64,000 nucleotides of DNA from Amborella trichopoda. Its lineage: Eukaryota > Streptophyta > Magnoliopsida > Amborellales > Amborellaceae. The notes under the pieces are model-generated. The model was not told the DNA's origin, ran no database searches, and was given only the letters and a program-made list of their open reading frames with translations. The translations under genes and the position numbers were made by a program. This document shows, piece after piece, positions 1 through 10,766 of this stretch; positions within the stretch are counted from its first letter, which is position 1, and each line of letters begins with the position of its first letter. The DNA lies in the NCBI RefSeq assembly GCF_000471905.2, contig NW_006498220.1:2480147-2544146 (forward strand), given 5' to 3'.

Positions 1-1870
1 TCTTTGTCAAAGGATCCTCAAAGTGTAAATTATATGAATGTTTAGCGTGTTTAGGGTGTCTGTAGGATTTCCTAGAGACTTTCCTCTTAGTGGGGCTGGA
101 AACGTGAACCAAGGCTGAACTGAGTTCCAAGGGCTGTCGTAGTTTATCCCTGAGTAGAGCTTGGCTAACTCTCGAGCACTTCTACTTCTTCGAGGGGAGA
201 AAGTTACCTGTGAGTCTTCGGCATTAATCCTAAGTTGGTTGGTGAGGAGATCAATGTCTCCTGAAAATGCTAGACCAGCTTCTGAAATCGTGTGTGCAAA
301 AAGAGGAGCTCCTCTGTCAATCCTTTCCAGCTCCTGGGAATCCGTAGAAGCTCTGAATTGACATCATCAGCTTGAGAGGGGTTATGAGAGATTGATGGTG
401 TGAGTTTAGGAGCACACTGTTGTAGAAAAGGTTCTTGGGTTAATGATTGTTCGAAAGGTACAGGATGGGGGGTAGTTGAAGGCGAAGAAAGGAAAAAGTA
501 ATTAAGAGGAGGGATGCAAGGCAGTAGCCTACCATCAGTCTGTTGGATTATGTTTAGAGTAAGCTTCATAACTAGGGGCATCGGATCCAGATCGACAAAA
601 TTTGAATGTGGAATCCCTGTTCCTGAGGGGTTCGATAGGGTGGTGGGAACTGTACTGGTAGATGAGGGATTGATTGGGGTCGACTTCGAAGAGTGAAAAG
701 TTGGAGGGGAGAAAGGTGATTCTGTAATGGGGGGTTAGAATCCTCCACAACCTGCATTTGAAGGAGAAGGAAGAGGGAGTGCTGCTGGTTGAGACGTCGA
801 AGATGGGAGAGGAGGTTGATTGGGGAGTTGGGTTGATGTGTAGAGGGGAGTCGTAGCCTTGAAACCACTCCGGATAGACCGGTTTTTGTTTTTGGCGCCT
901 CGGCATCGCTGAAGTAGAAGAGGAGGTTTGATCTCCTTTTATTAAAGGTTGCCAATGGAGAATGGTGGAGATCGGTATGGGGAATGGGTCTGGAGAATGA
1001 GGGGATTGTGGAATTGGAGTATAACTGAAAAGGACCATAGCCAAGTTAGTTTGGTGGAGGGTGGTAGGGTGATGATCACCGTTGGAACAAAGTTGTGAGT
1101 GTTGGGATTTGTGAGATAATAAAGGGTCTAAAGAAGAAGGAGAGGAAGGTGGTGGAAGAAGGTGATGCTGAAGAGTGTTGTCATCAGTAGAATGATGGGG
1201 GTAAGGTGAAAGGTCTCCCTTTGATCTCTTGGGGAGTGGAGGTTTGGATGGCTTTGGGTGGCGTCGGCAGCTGGGATTGATGATATGCCCGAGGTTGAGT
1301 CGAAATGAGGAAATGAGCCGAGGGAGATATCATCACTTGTGAGTGTTTGGGAAGTGGAAGAGGCTGAGGCGGCGAGATAGCGGAATTCGAGGAGGTGTTG
1401 GGGGGATTAGAGCTGGGAATATTCAAAGCAGGGGGACGAGGAACAACTGGAGCCCGACCCGATGAGCCAGCTTTAAAATGTGTCACTGCCACTAGGGCAG
1501 GTGTCGAAACAAAAGAAAGGGGCATGATGACAGATGGAACGGTCTTTTTTTATGCATTTAATGATGCTCAGGGGGATAACAAATGTCAAAGTACTCGTGC
1601 GAGTACCTCATATGGTGCGGGCTGCTGACAGGTGGTAGTGAATTAACATGATGAGGATGGGGGTTTCGAGGAGGGGGCCCTTTCCCTATCAGGTTGAAGG
1701 CAAAGATCTCGAGTAAGAGAGATGGGGTTGCTGTAAAGACCGAGCTTTTTCTGACTCGAAAGACGCGTGCGGCAGTAGAAGTCAGATGAAGAAGGTGTGT
1801 CAAAAGTGGGCGTTGCCGAAGAAAAGAGAGAAGAGTGGGTTAGACCGCCGGGGCGATTGGTGTAGGGTAG
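1..1870 (-). pseudogene. LINE ORF1 linker region, decayed
   Basis: The minus strand has overlapping Pro/Ser-rich frames (about 1525-1184, 1044-535) with no recognisable fold. The character fits the low-complexity linker of plant LINE ORF1 proteins, which follows the nucleic-acid-binding domain seen at 5342-4890 on the same strand. Linking the two across the 1870-4890 insertion is inference. No start or end of the element is in view. Confidence 0.35.
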
Positions 1871-2073
1871 TCCATGAGGGACGACCTCTTCTTTTCCTCT
1901 TTTTCTCCCCTTTTTCTCTTCCTCTCCAAGTGGCATCCTTTGCTTGCCACCTTACCCTCTTCTCATGCCACTTGGAGGTGGCTTGTTGCCACCTCTCCTC
2001 CCCTCTGTCACCCCAGCTCTCATCTCTCTCTATTTCCCGCTCACTCTTATGCCCCTTCACTCCTCATCTCTCA

Positions 2074-2078
<5 letters not shown>

Positions 2079-2104
<26 letters not shown>

Positions 2105-2116
2105 TTCTCTCGCTCT
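2079..2116. repeat. (CT)n microsatellite
   Basis: Run of CT/TCTC units within the CT-rich leader of the putative LTR. It causes the Ser/Leu-rich and Arg/Glu-rich reading frames seen on both strands here, which are not genes. Confidence 0.85.
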
Positions 2117-3479
2117 AAGGGAAGATTTGGGAAGCTCACTCACTTTGGAGCAGCCACTGTTGGAGTTGAAGGACTGTGGAAGAAAGGTTGGAGAGCACCA
2201 TTGTTGGTTGAGTAAGTGGATTACTACCCTTTGCACCAAGTTTGTAAGAGCATGAAATTGAAAGTATACAAATGTGATGTATGTGATATAGTGCAAGTGT
2301 ATGATAATGGTTTATTTACCATGCTACTGAATGATGCCTCTGTTATATGAATGTTTTGATGTTAAAAATGGGCCCATGACTCACAAAAATCTGGGAAAAC
2401 ACGCTTATGTATGACTAAATCAATATGGAACTGATTTAATGTTGCTATCTACTGTAAATTGGGTATTGGTACATGATCCTTGAGGCATTCACTGTGCGTA
2501 CTGTGAAATTCCAGGAACTTTTGGGTTTCTTGTGTCAGTCTTTGAATAATCAAACGAGGTCCAAATGGCCTCACCGCAACCATTGGAAAGATTTTCGAAT
2601 CTATTTCAATGTTCATGTTCAAATCTTACTCTAATTCTTTATGCATGAAAAGTTATGCTTCAAAATATGACAATATGTCACTGTGGACAGTTTTATTAAA
2701 AATGCAGAACTGGGGTCTCTGATGTTATAGATTTTGATCGACCAAATGAAGTTCGTTTTCCTTCAAACCACTGCCATTTGAAAAATTTATGAGTAAGCTT
2801 GAGATCATATGTTTAGTAGTTTTCGAAATTCTTATTAATTTCTGAGTTATATGATTAATTGTGACAATATGTCATTGTGGATAGCTTTCTATAAAACTCA
2901 AAATTGATGCCTCTGTCGCTACGGATTTTGACTGACAAAAAGGGGTCCATTTTCTTCCAAACCACTGCCATTTGAACGGTTCAAGACCAAGCTTAAATTC
3001 ACATGTTGAGCACTTTTTGAAATTTCTTCTTGATTGTGAGTTATGGAGTAAATTTTAAAGACGTGTCACTGTTTTTACATTATAACAAATTTCTGGTGGA
3101 AAGTCTCCATTTTCTTAAACTTTTGAGGGGTTAAACAAGGTCCAATTGCTCTCAAACCTCCCCCATTTGAAAGATAGCTGTGTCTAGTGTAAAATTGGAA
3201 ATTTCAATCGAATTGAAAGTTATGACCCTATTTTTGATCGGATGTCACTGCCTGGAATTGCAGGAAATGTGACATCGACACTGAGATTCTGTGACTTTGA
3301 TAATGTGATCATAAGATATAGATACTGTTATAACATGATATTGATAATGTTATAACATGATACTGATACTATTACTCTGCGACATTGATACAAATATTCT
3401 GTGATATTGATATTGTTATCATGTGATACTGATACTGTTACCCTGTGATTATGACACTGGGGTTCTGTTATATGAATAA

Positions 3480-3745
3480 TGAATATTGTGATATGTGCAA
3501 TGAACACTACGCAATGGGTCCTCCATTGGTAGCGAACCTTCTGACTCTGTCATATGAATACTGTTATGTGTCAAAAACCCTACACAATAGGTCCTCCATT
3601 GGTAGTGGATACTGTGATTCTGTTATACATGCCATGACCGCTAAGCAATGGGTCCTCCATTGGTAGTGAATATTCTGACTCTGTTATATGAAAACTAATA
3701 TTATGTGATATGACCACTACGCAATGGGTCCCCCATTGGTAGTTG
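3480..3745 (+). repeat. Tandem array with the core CAATGGGTCCTCCATTGGTAG
   Basis: Four imperfect copies, with the core starting near 3512, 3585, 3645 and 3722, spaced about 60-77 bases and joined by CTGTTATATGAA-like spacers. Each core is itself a small dyad (CAATGG...CCATTG). Part of the putative gypsy LTR. Confidence 0.75.
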
Positions 3746-4889
3746 GGTATATTGTAACCTCAACTCCTATGATAGGAGTGGAGTCGAGATGTGACTGTAA
3801 ATAACTGGGAGGGTCGTGCCTCCCAAATATTCATGGGCACTACGCATTCTCCAATGTTAGTGTAACGCCCTCTCGCCTGAGGGCACAAGAGAGGGTCGTG
3901 TTTTGCAAGGCCTCAGCCTATCGAAAACCCCAAAGCGCGCTGGGGATGTGTGTGTGAGTAAGGATAATATGAAGTGGGACCTTCACTTGTCATTATCCTC
4001 CCTCCTGAATGAGGGGTAGAAATCCCAAGTTATAGGATTGGCTTAGCTTGATCGATGTGGCTTCTACTTCAGGAGTAACTTAATTTGTTCTGCTTCTCTG
4101 AATTCAGTATTATGTATGAACATTTGACTATAGTTGTGATATACATAAAGGTGGATGTCATCTTGAGAACAAGTAATGCTCCGTTAACTAAGTCTTACCC
4201 TCTTTATACAACATTTATGTGTACTTTGATGTGTGACCTTACTTTGTGAGGCAAATATGATTTCTAATGGACCATGGGCATGTTATTATGTATATACATA
4301 TAGACGGGATGCAAGGGCAGTGATCTACTTACTGAGCTTAGAGCTCACTCCATTCATTTTCTGTGTAGAGTGATAGTGCTTGATCGCGAGTGGCGAGCGG
4401 CAGACAGGTGATAGCAGGCGCTTGGAGTTCGGACCTGTCAGGGATTTTCCTTCCTGCTTAGTAGGTGTTTTATGGTGAGGCCATTATAATGTTTTGATGT
4501 GTGAGATGAATGTTAGGCTTATAAGCCTTAAACTACATTGTAAAGACTTTTGGAATTGAATGAAAGTTTAATGGTTTTAATTTATTCAGTTTTCAGTGCT
4601 TGATGGATGAGTTTTTATTTATTTCTCGTGGTTTGCTTTGATTTCGCACTCTAAACATGTGTTGATGCCAGTCCCACCTGAGTGACGTACGCAACCTTTG
4701 GTCTGGATCCCGCACTTTGTCGCCCTCCGGTATAGGACGGCAGGGGTCAGGGGGCGGGGTCGTGACTATTGCATCCTACAGCTGATGGATGTGGATCATG
4801 GTACACGGAGTGTTACCCCGGAGCATGTGGGAGAATGGGTTAATTGCTATGGGGTAAGTAATTATGAGGTGATCCGTTAAGGGGTTCTA

Positions 4890-6400
4890 GAGCATGAAGA
4901 TTTTCTCGTTTGTTTCTCTGGAGCACAGACCATCCATCGTGGTCTTGTTTTGGGCTTTCATGGTGAATCTGATTCTGAACAGAGACTGAGATATTTTAAG
5001 AGAAGCCATTGAAATGCAGAGTAGGGATCTTGGAATGAGCTCTGCTGATTTCGAATTAACAAGAATAACAATTTTTCCAATGGGTAAAAAATCCATAGAC
5101 TTCCAATGGACAGAAACGAATTGATCACAACAATTCCCTAAAATTTTGAAAATTTTGCTCGTCCAAAATTGGAGAGGGATACCTTCAAGCGTAACCCAAA
5201 ACTTACTTTTTGTTTGGGCCCCTAGTTGCTGATTCCAATTTTGTAAAGATAATTTCGCACCTTTGAAGTTGAGATTGGGATTGGAAGGAATGATCAGAGT
5301 AAGCTTTTTTGGGAATGTGTTGAGGTATTTCCCACTAATCAAATTCCTAAAGACGATTTGGGAATTGTTGGAAATAATCTTTAGCCCGGATGTGATTCCT
5401 TTGATGCCGTTGTGCTGGGGTTGGAAGTTCCTATTAGAGAATTTTGTAGAGCTGTGAGACGATATGTGATTTTAGAGTTAGGAGAAAGCCAATCATGAGG
5501 CTCAAAGTTGAGGACAATAACTTGGTATTTTGGGTTTGGATTGGTGAGATTGAGGTCTGGTGGAGTTTGGAGGACAGAAACTTCTGGACAAGATTGTACT
5601 GCTTGAGCAAATGTTTTGGGGTTACAGTGAATTGGGTGGCCTCTTGTTATTACTTCTGGGGTGGCATCTTGGGTACAAGGGGGGATAGGGGTCCCTATGG
5701 CTGTAAATGGTAAAGTTCCCTGCATGGAGGATTGGGAGGGTTCATTTTGACAGTGATCTGATGCTTGACTGTAAAGGAGGTTGAGGAATGAACGAGGGTG
5801 ATTTATTCTTGGTCTTTAAGGATGATTTTGCATGGTTCTTTGGTTGAGGGGTCCAAAGGCAGGGTAGGTTTACTATTAGGATTACTACTAATTTGGTATG
5901 GTTGGTGTTGTCTAAGGTTTTTGGAGATCTGTTGAGGTTGGAGGAAAAGATTCTTGGTATTTTCTCTGGTCGTGGGATGGCTAAGCTGGGTAGGTGATTG
6001 CCAAGTAGAAGGTTGCCAACTTTAGTAGTGTTCTCTATGGTTGGTGAAGTGAATGGCAGCATGGTCTTGCTTACGAAAGAAGGTCGACTCCAGTTGATAG
6101 AATGTCCGTTCTACTGAGCAGATGGAGCTATGGACGCCCTGTTGTTGAACCTTGAGTCTCTGTAGTAGCTTGACTTCTGTTGATGATAAGTACCATTATA
6201 CCGAGCAGATGGAACTTTAGATGTCCCAAATGAAAGCTTAGATTCTCTGTAGAAGTTACTATGATGTCTAGGGTAGTCAACACTTGAGTCCCTTTGTTGG
6301 TAATGAGTCTCTGTGGAGAAAGGCTTCTTCGTGATTGACTTCTACGAAGAGGACTGAACCTTTGGCGGGGATAAAGCATATAATCACCTCTCATGTAATC
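4890..6400 (-). pseudogene. LINE ORF1 nucleic-acid-binding domain, frameshifted
   Basis: Minus-strand frames read upstream to downstream: an Arg/Ser-rich piece (6394-6128), a Pro-rich piece (5725-5381) with KTFAQAVQ, then 5342-4890 with KFWVTLEGIPLQFW and LPIGKIVIL. This matches the DUF4283-type domain of plant LINE ORF1 proteins (pattern W-x-x-x-x-G-[IL]-P-L-x-x-W). Several frameshifts and stops separate the pieces. Confidence 0.55.
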
Positions 6401-6464
6401 ACATGGAAAACCGTGCTTATTATTGGTTGGTAATATTTACCACCTTGAATTCAAGGCTGGGATT

Positions 6465-6607
6465 TAGGGGTGGCAATGGACCTAGACCCGACCCGACCCG
6501 AGATCCGAGGGGTAGACCTGATCAGGGTTCGAGTATGGGTTCAAAAATTGGACCTGGCGGTAGGGTTAGGGTTCGGCTGGACCCGACGCAACCCCTTGCC
6601 ATCCCTA
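6465..6607. mobile_element. 143-bp hAT-type MITE with exact 8-bp duplication
   Basis: Terminal inverted repeats TAGGGGTGGCAATGGA at the left and, reversed, TAGGGATGGCAAGGGG at the right. It is flanked on both sides by CTGGGATT (6457-6464 and 6608-6615), the 8-bp duplication typical of hAT transposition. The inside is GC-rich with ACCCG repeats and no gene. Short repeats of the GGGGTGGCAA type are common in plant genomes. Confidence 0.9.
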
Positions 6608-6646
6608 CTGGGATTCAAGGGTTCAATTGGACATGAGCTTTGAAGC

Positions 6647-8509
6647 CAGTGATTTAAAAAGCGGATCGCCTAGGGCCTAGGCTGTCCAGGCCTGAGCGCA
6701 TCACCAAGGCCTAGGCGTTCAAATTAGGCGGGCGGTCCCTGGGTGGCCGTTTAGGTGAGTTCCCAAGGCCTGTGCCCTACCTAGGGGCGGAAATGCCATT
6801 TGTTGAGGGGCTTTTTCTTTGGGTGTTTTTGAAATCTTTTTTTTTTAAAGGTAAGTTTTAGGTTCATTTGAAACCTAAACCTACTAGAGCCCATTTTAGA
6901 AGGAGAGAAACGTAAAAAAAAACCCTAGATTTTGTGATTTTCATTGGATCGAAGTGTTTCTAAAAGTTATGGGGAATGGATCCAAACATCACCCATTACG
7001 ATTAGATATATGTTTTGGAGTTTTTTTTGGCCTATTAGATGGTGTTTTTGAAGATTTTTTCATTAGAAAACATCTCAGAGGTGGAAGTTTGGAGATCGAG
7101 CAATCAAAGTAAGTGCAAAACTTTATTTTTTAGATTGCTTATATTATTTTGATATGTCTTCTTTAGGATCTCGTCGAAGTGGTGATCCGAGTTGGAAATA
7201 TAGATATAACCCGAATCTTTTGGATAAAAATTGTATAAGATGCAATTATTGTGAAAATGGTACAAAAGGAACATCAACCGGTTTAAGAAGCATTTTGCTG
7301 GTATTAAGGGGAACGTTGCCCCTTGTAAAAATGTTCTTGAAGCTATCAGAGAGGAGATTAACCAATATATGAGTTCAGTAGAAGGCAAACAGGAACAAAA
7401 CCTTGTCATTTGGATAGGTCTATTTCTGGTTTTGTTAGAAGAACTGATCCGGGTTTTGGAAATATGGTCATAACCCGAAGCCAAACGATAAAAATTGTAT
7501 AAGGTGTAATTTTTGTGAAAAAGATACCAATGAGGTATTAACTAATTCAAGAAACATCTTCTTGGTATTAAAGAGAATGTTGGTTCCTGTAAAAAGGTTC
7601 TTGAAGCTATTTGGGATTAGATTAGTCAATATTGGAATTTAGTAGGACCAAAAAACGAAGAAAATGCGCCTTGTTCTATGAAAATATCTTCTCCATGTTC
7701 TTCTAAAAGTAGTGATCCGGGTTGGAAGCATGGTCATGACCTGAATCCGAGTGACACAAATCATATTAGATATAATTATTGTTGAAAAGAAGGAGGTATT
7801 TACCGGTTCAAGAAATCCTTTGCCGGTATTAATGGGGATGTTGCTCTGTGTAAAAATGTTCCCGAGGCTACTAGGGAGGAGATTATATAATATTTGAGTT
7901 CATGGAAGCACAACAAGAAAGAAAAGAGTGAAGATGCACAAGGTAGAGAAACCAAAAGACTCCTAGGGCCTCATCTGCACAGAGTATGAGGGAGGTAGAA
8001 GAATAGGAGGATGAGGCAGATTCAGAAGAAACTTAGGAGAACGAGCGTTATGTTGAAGTGGGAGATTACTCTGATGATGATGGCCTCGAATCTGATGCAT
8101 ATGATGAGGCTTACCCTACTACTTCTGATGATGATAATGATTGAAGAATAAAGATGCTTGAGTCAGTTTGACTTTAGGAGTTGGCTATTGAGTCTTAGAC
8201 TGTATATTTTCTTTTTCTTACTTTTTAGTTTCTAGTTTCTACTATCTAACTCTTGTGTGTATGCTTGTATGGTTCTAGCATTGTATGGATATATGGATTA
8301 TGGACTATCTAAAATCTTTTCATTCATGAAAATATGGATTATGTATTATGTGTTAATATGTTATATGGTTATACTGTTAAACTTGGACACTTGGACTATA
8401 TACATTTTTCTTTCTACTGGGCCGCTAGGTTCTAGGCTCCAGGCTAGGCCCTTGGTGGTCTGGACCCCCCCGGCCGCCTAGGTGCTGCCTAGTGCTTTTC
8501 GAAACACTG
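6647..8509 (+). mobile_element. Non-autonomous hAT element with exact 8-bp duplication
   Basis: Ends CAGTGATTTAAAAAGCG at the left and, reversed, CAGTGTTTCGAAAAGCA at the right. An exact TTTGAAGC duplication lies at 6639-6646 and 8510-8517. The subterminal regions are rich in CCTAGG/GGCCTAGG. Inside, only the N-terminal BED-finger part (three copies) and the acidic C-terminal tail (8040-8145) of a transposase survive; the catalytic middle is gone. The same end and subterminal style marks the larger element at 14150-17684, a likely relative. Confidence 0.92.
7160..7900 (+). pseudogene. Three tandem BED zinc-finger copies of a hAT transposase
   Basis: Three diverged copies at about 7183-7375, 7441-7650 and 7711-7890. 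Each follows GDPxWKxGxNPN..DKNCIRCNYC, then a basic helix, then VxLCKNVxEA. The first is nearly intact (CIRCNYC, later PLVKMFLKL after a frame slip). The second and third contain stops. A BED finger binds DNA at transposon ends; most hAT transposases have one, so three in a row is odd. Confidence 0.75.
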
Positions 8510-8517
8510 TTTGAAGC

Positions 8518-10230
8518 CCATTGTGGAATGACGAGGTGATTGAGGTAGACCTATTTCTTAATGAATGTAAGGTCATGCTGCAATGGACTGGGTTACTATT
8601 ATATTAGTCGGATGGAAGGATGGAAAGGAAAGCATACCACTAGTTATTTGGTGTATTATCCCAGTGGGACAGTCTTCCACTCCAGTGTAGATGTCTCCAA
8701 CAAACTTAGGAATGAAGGGAGCTTATAGGGGTTGCTTTCACTAGATTAGCCACCTCTTATTGGACTATACAGTCAATCTTCATGCAACAATCAGGATTGA
8801 AGAAGATGCTGACATATGAGTAATGGGTTGATGCACTTATGTCTTGACCGAATTTGCAAGTGAAATCAAGGGAATCGTTAGCACGCACTAGTTTTAGGAC
8901 AAGTGCAAGCAGATCGTTGCTGCTACAGAAACTGCCCCACCCATAGCAGTCATGAGGTTGGTTGATTCAGTTGTGAAACATGCTATGGATATTCCTGTTT
9001 ATAAGCATTGGACGATGCAAAGCGGCCATAAAAGCCCATTGTAAATACCACAACAAAGATCATCGATGAGAAGTGGGCAGACACACTACACTGTCATCTC
9101 CATGTAGCAAGTAACTTTCAATGTGAAGTTGACATATATTTATATTTCAATTTGTGATTTATGTGCCTTGTGGATTGTAGCCTCTTTAACTTAACCATTA
9201 ATATTCTAAGTAATCGGGTTTCTTTAACCTGACATACTACCAACCTAACATAGATAGTAACTTGAGATCATGGAAAGGGTGAAGCAGTGCATTGGAAGAT
9301 CTGAGAGAAACGAAGAGGCCCAAATTGAAGAGTTCAACAAGTCGAAATTTTGTTTAAAATGTGAAAAAAATGATGATCTTTAGCTTGTTATAGTTTTTAA
9401 ATTGAAAAGGTGTACTTTTTTCTTTTATCTCACTTTATATATGGATGCATTAGGCAAATCTGGGTCAAATCTGCGAGAAGTATCACATAGCTTGAGCCGC
9501 ATTAGCTATCAAATTTTCATAATTCATCGCTCGTATAATACTATACTAGAGTTTGTTTATGTAATTGTACTCTTATTTGACAAATTTATTCTCTCTTTTC
9601 AGTGAGATTTTGGGAGACACTTTGAGGCGATACTCAGCAAACTTGTTCCACCTTGGGGTTGTGAGAGAAGTTGGAGTACATTCCAGTGGTTCCACACTCT
9701 AAGGAGGAACATGTTGAGAACTAAGGGGATTCACAAGCTTAATCTAAGGAAAAGCAGTTGAGGAGGGGAGTGCATGATCACAATCCAGTCAAACCAGACC
9801 ACATATATGATGAAGATCATGCAAAGAAATGGTTGGTCGTGTAACAAGAGGGTCCTTGAAAAACAAGTTTGTCTAGTGCTAGAGGAGCAAGGAAGGTAGG
9901 GAGTTGGCTGAGGAGAGTTAGCAATAGGAACATCTAGAGGAAGAAGATGGGGAAGAGGGGACGCTAATGAAGTGGTAACCCAATGTAATAAGCAACGACA
10001 CCAAGGTGGTGGTGATCAAGAGGGTTGGACTAGCCTTGGTGACTTTGGTTGAGGGACTACCCATCTCATGATATCATAGTTGTTGGGGTGGACCCCTTCC
10101 CTGACACTTGGCATGGTTATACCCTCCACGACTTTCCTATGGGTTGTAAAGTGTATACCAATATTTTTTTGTATCAAGCCCATTTTGTATGTTTTGTCTC
10201 TCCACAACATATATGGTTTTTGACTTGTAT
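8518..10230 (+). pseudogene. Decayed hAT transposase, plus strand
   Basis: Pieces in order: SYWTIQSIFMQQSGLKKML near 8757, AVMRLVDSVVKHAM near 8950 (family pattern VLRLVDSD.KPAMG), KIIDEKWADTLH near 9056, and the C-terminal dimerisation signature GCERSWSTFQWFHTLRRN at about 9658-9710. Stops and frameshifts are frequent. After 9990 only a short acidic or basic tail can be guessed. Ends and target duplication were not found. Confidence 0.65.
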
Positions 10231-10512
10231 ATGATTAACTTAATCCTTACTCTGAATATGAAGTCGGAACCTAGATGATTGGGACTCAATTGGATTTGTA
10301 ATAAAGAATTAGATATCGTATCATTGAATGTTCATTTCATTATTAGATAATTTCAATCAGTAATTTTCACTTTGTATATAGGTTGCATGAACTTTGATTG
10401 TCTATGTTTTTTCTTGTTTTGGTTTTTTATGATTTCCCTCCCTTTTGGGAATTTTCATGGGTAACGTGCCCCCTTGAACAAGACTCAGCAAGTCTTCTTT
10501 GGATTTACTGAG
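10231..10512. other. No gene seen
   Basis: AT-rich spacer between the decayed hAT and the LINE. Its end (10499-10512) resembles the bases after the LINE's A-rich tail and may be the target-site duplication. Confidence 0.4.
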
Positions 10513-10766
10513 TCGACTCGCTTCGGGCCTCAGTTGAGCCTGGAGGAGCTTCGAGTTTACCAACACTAATTGAAATGATCATGGAAACCTTGGTTCCTTA
10601 AGCTTTTCAGTTCCTTTAATGGTCATTTTGCTCCTTACCTTTTGAGAACTCCCTGCTTGCTGTATGAACAAGCTAACTCACTGAATGAGCAATTGGTTTG
10701 TTGATAATTAGAACATCATTGTGTTGAAATCAAAACTCTTGGCTTCCTAGCTTTTCCGGCGCTCCC

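Larger units (their letters stand above)
1870..4890 (+). mobile_element. Probable Ty3/gypsy LTR or untranslated region
   Basis: Non-coding stretch with a CT-rich leader (about 1880-2120), a unique AT-rich middle, a short tandem array (about 3480-3745), a hairpin-like CCCTCTCGCCTGAGGGC near 3868, and an end with GGGGCGGGGTCGTGAC at 4753-4768. The closing motif resembles the 3' end of Tekay/Del-type plant LTRs as I recall them. No flanking target-site duplication was found and both boundaries are approximate. Confidence 0.4.

Noticed and set aside
1786..2296. Overlapping open frames on both strands
   Set aside because: Low-complexity CT/GA sequence; Ser/Leu or Arg/Glu-rich with no domain or conserved start.
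4698..4880. 60-residue plus-strand frame
   Set aside because: Lies over the end of the putative LTR; no similarity recognised.
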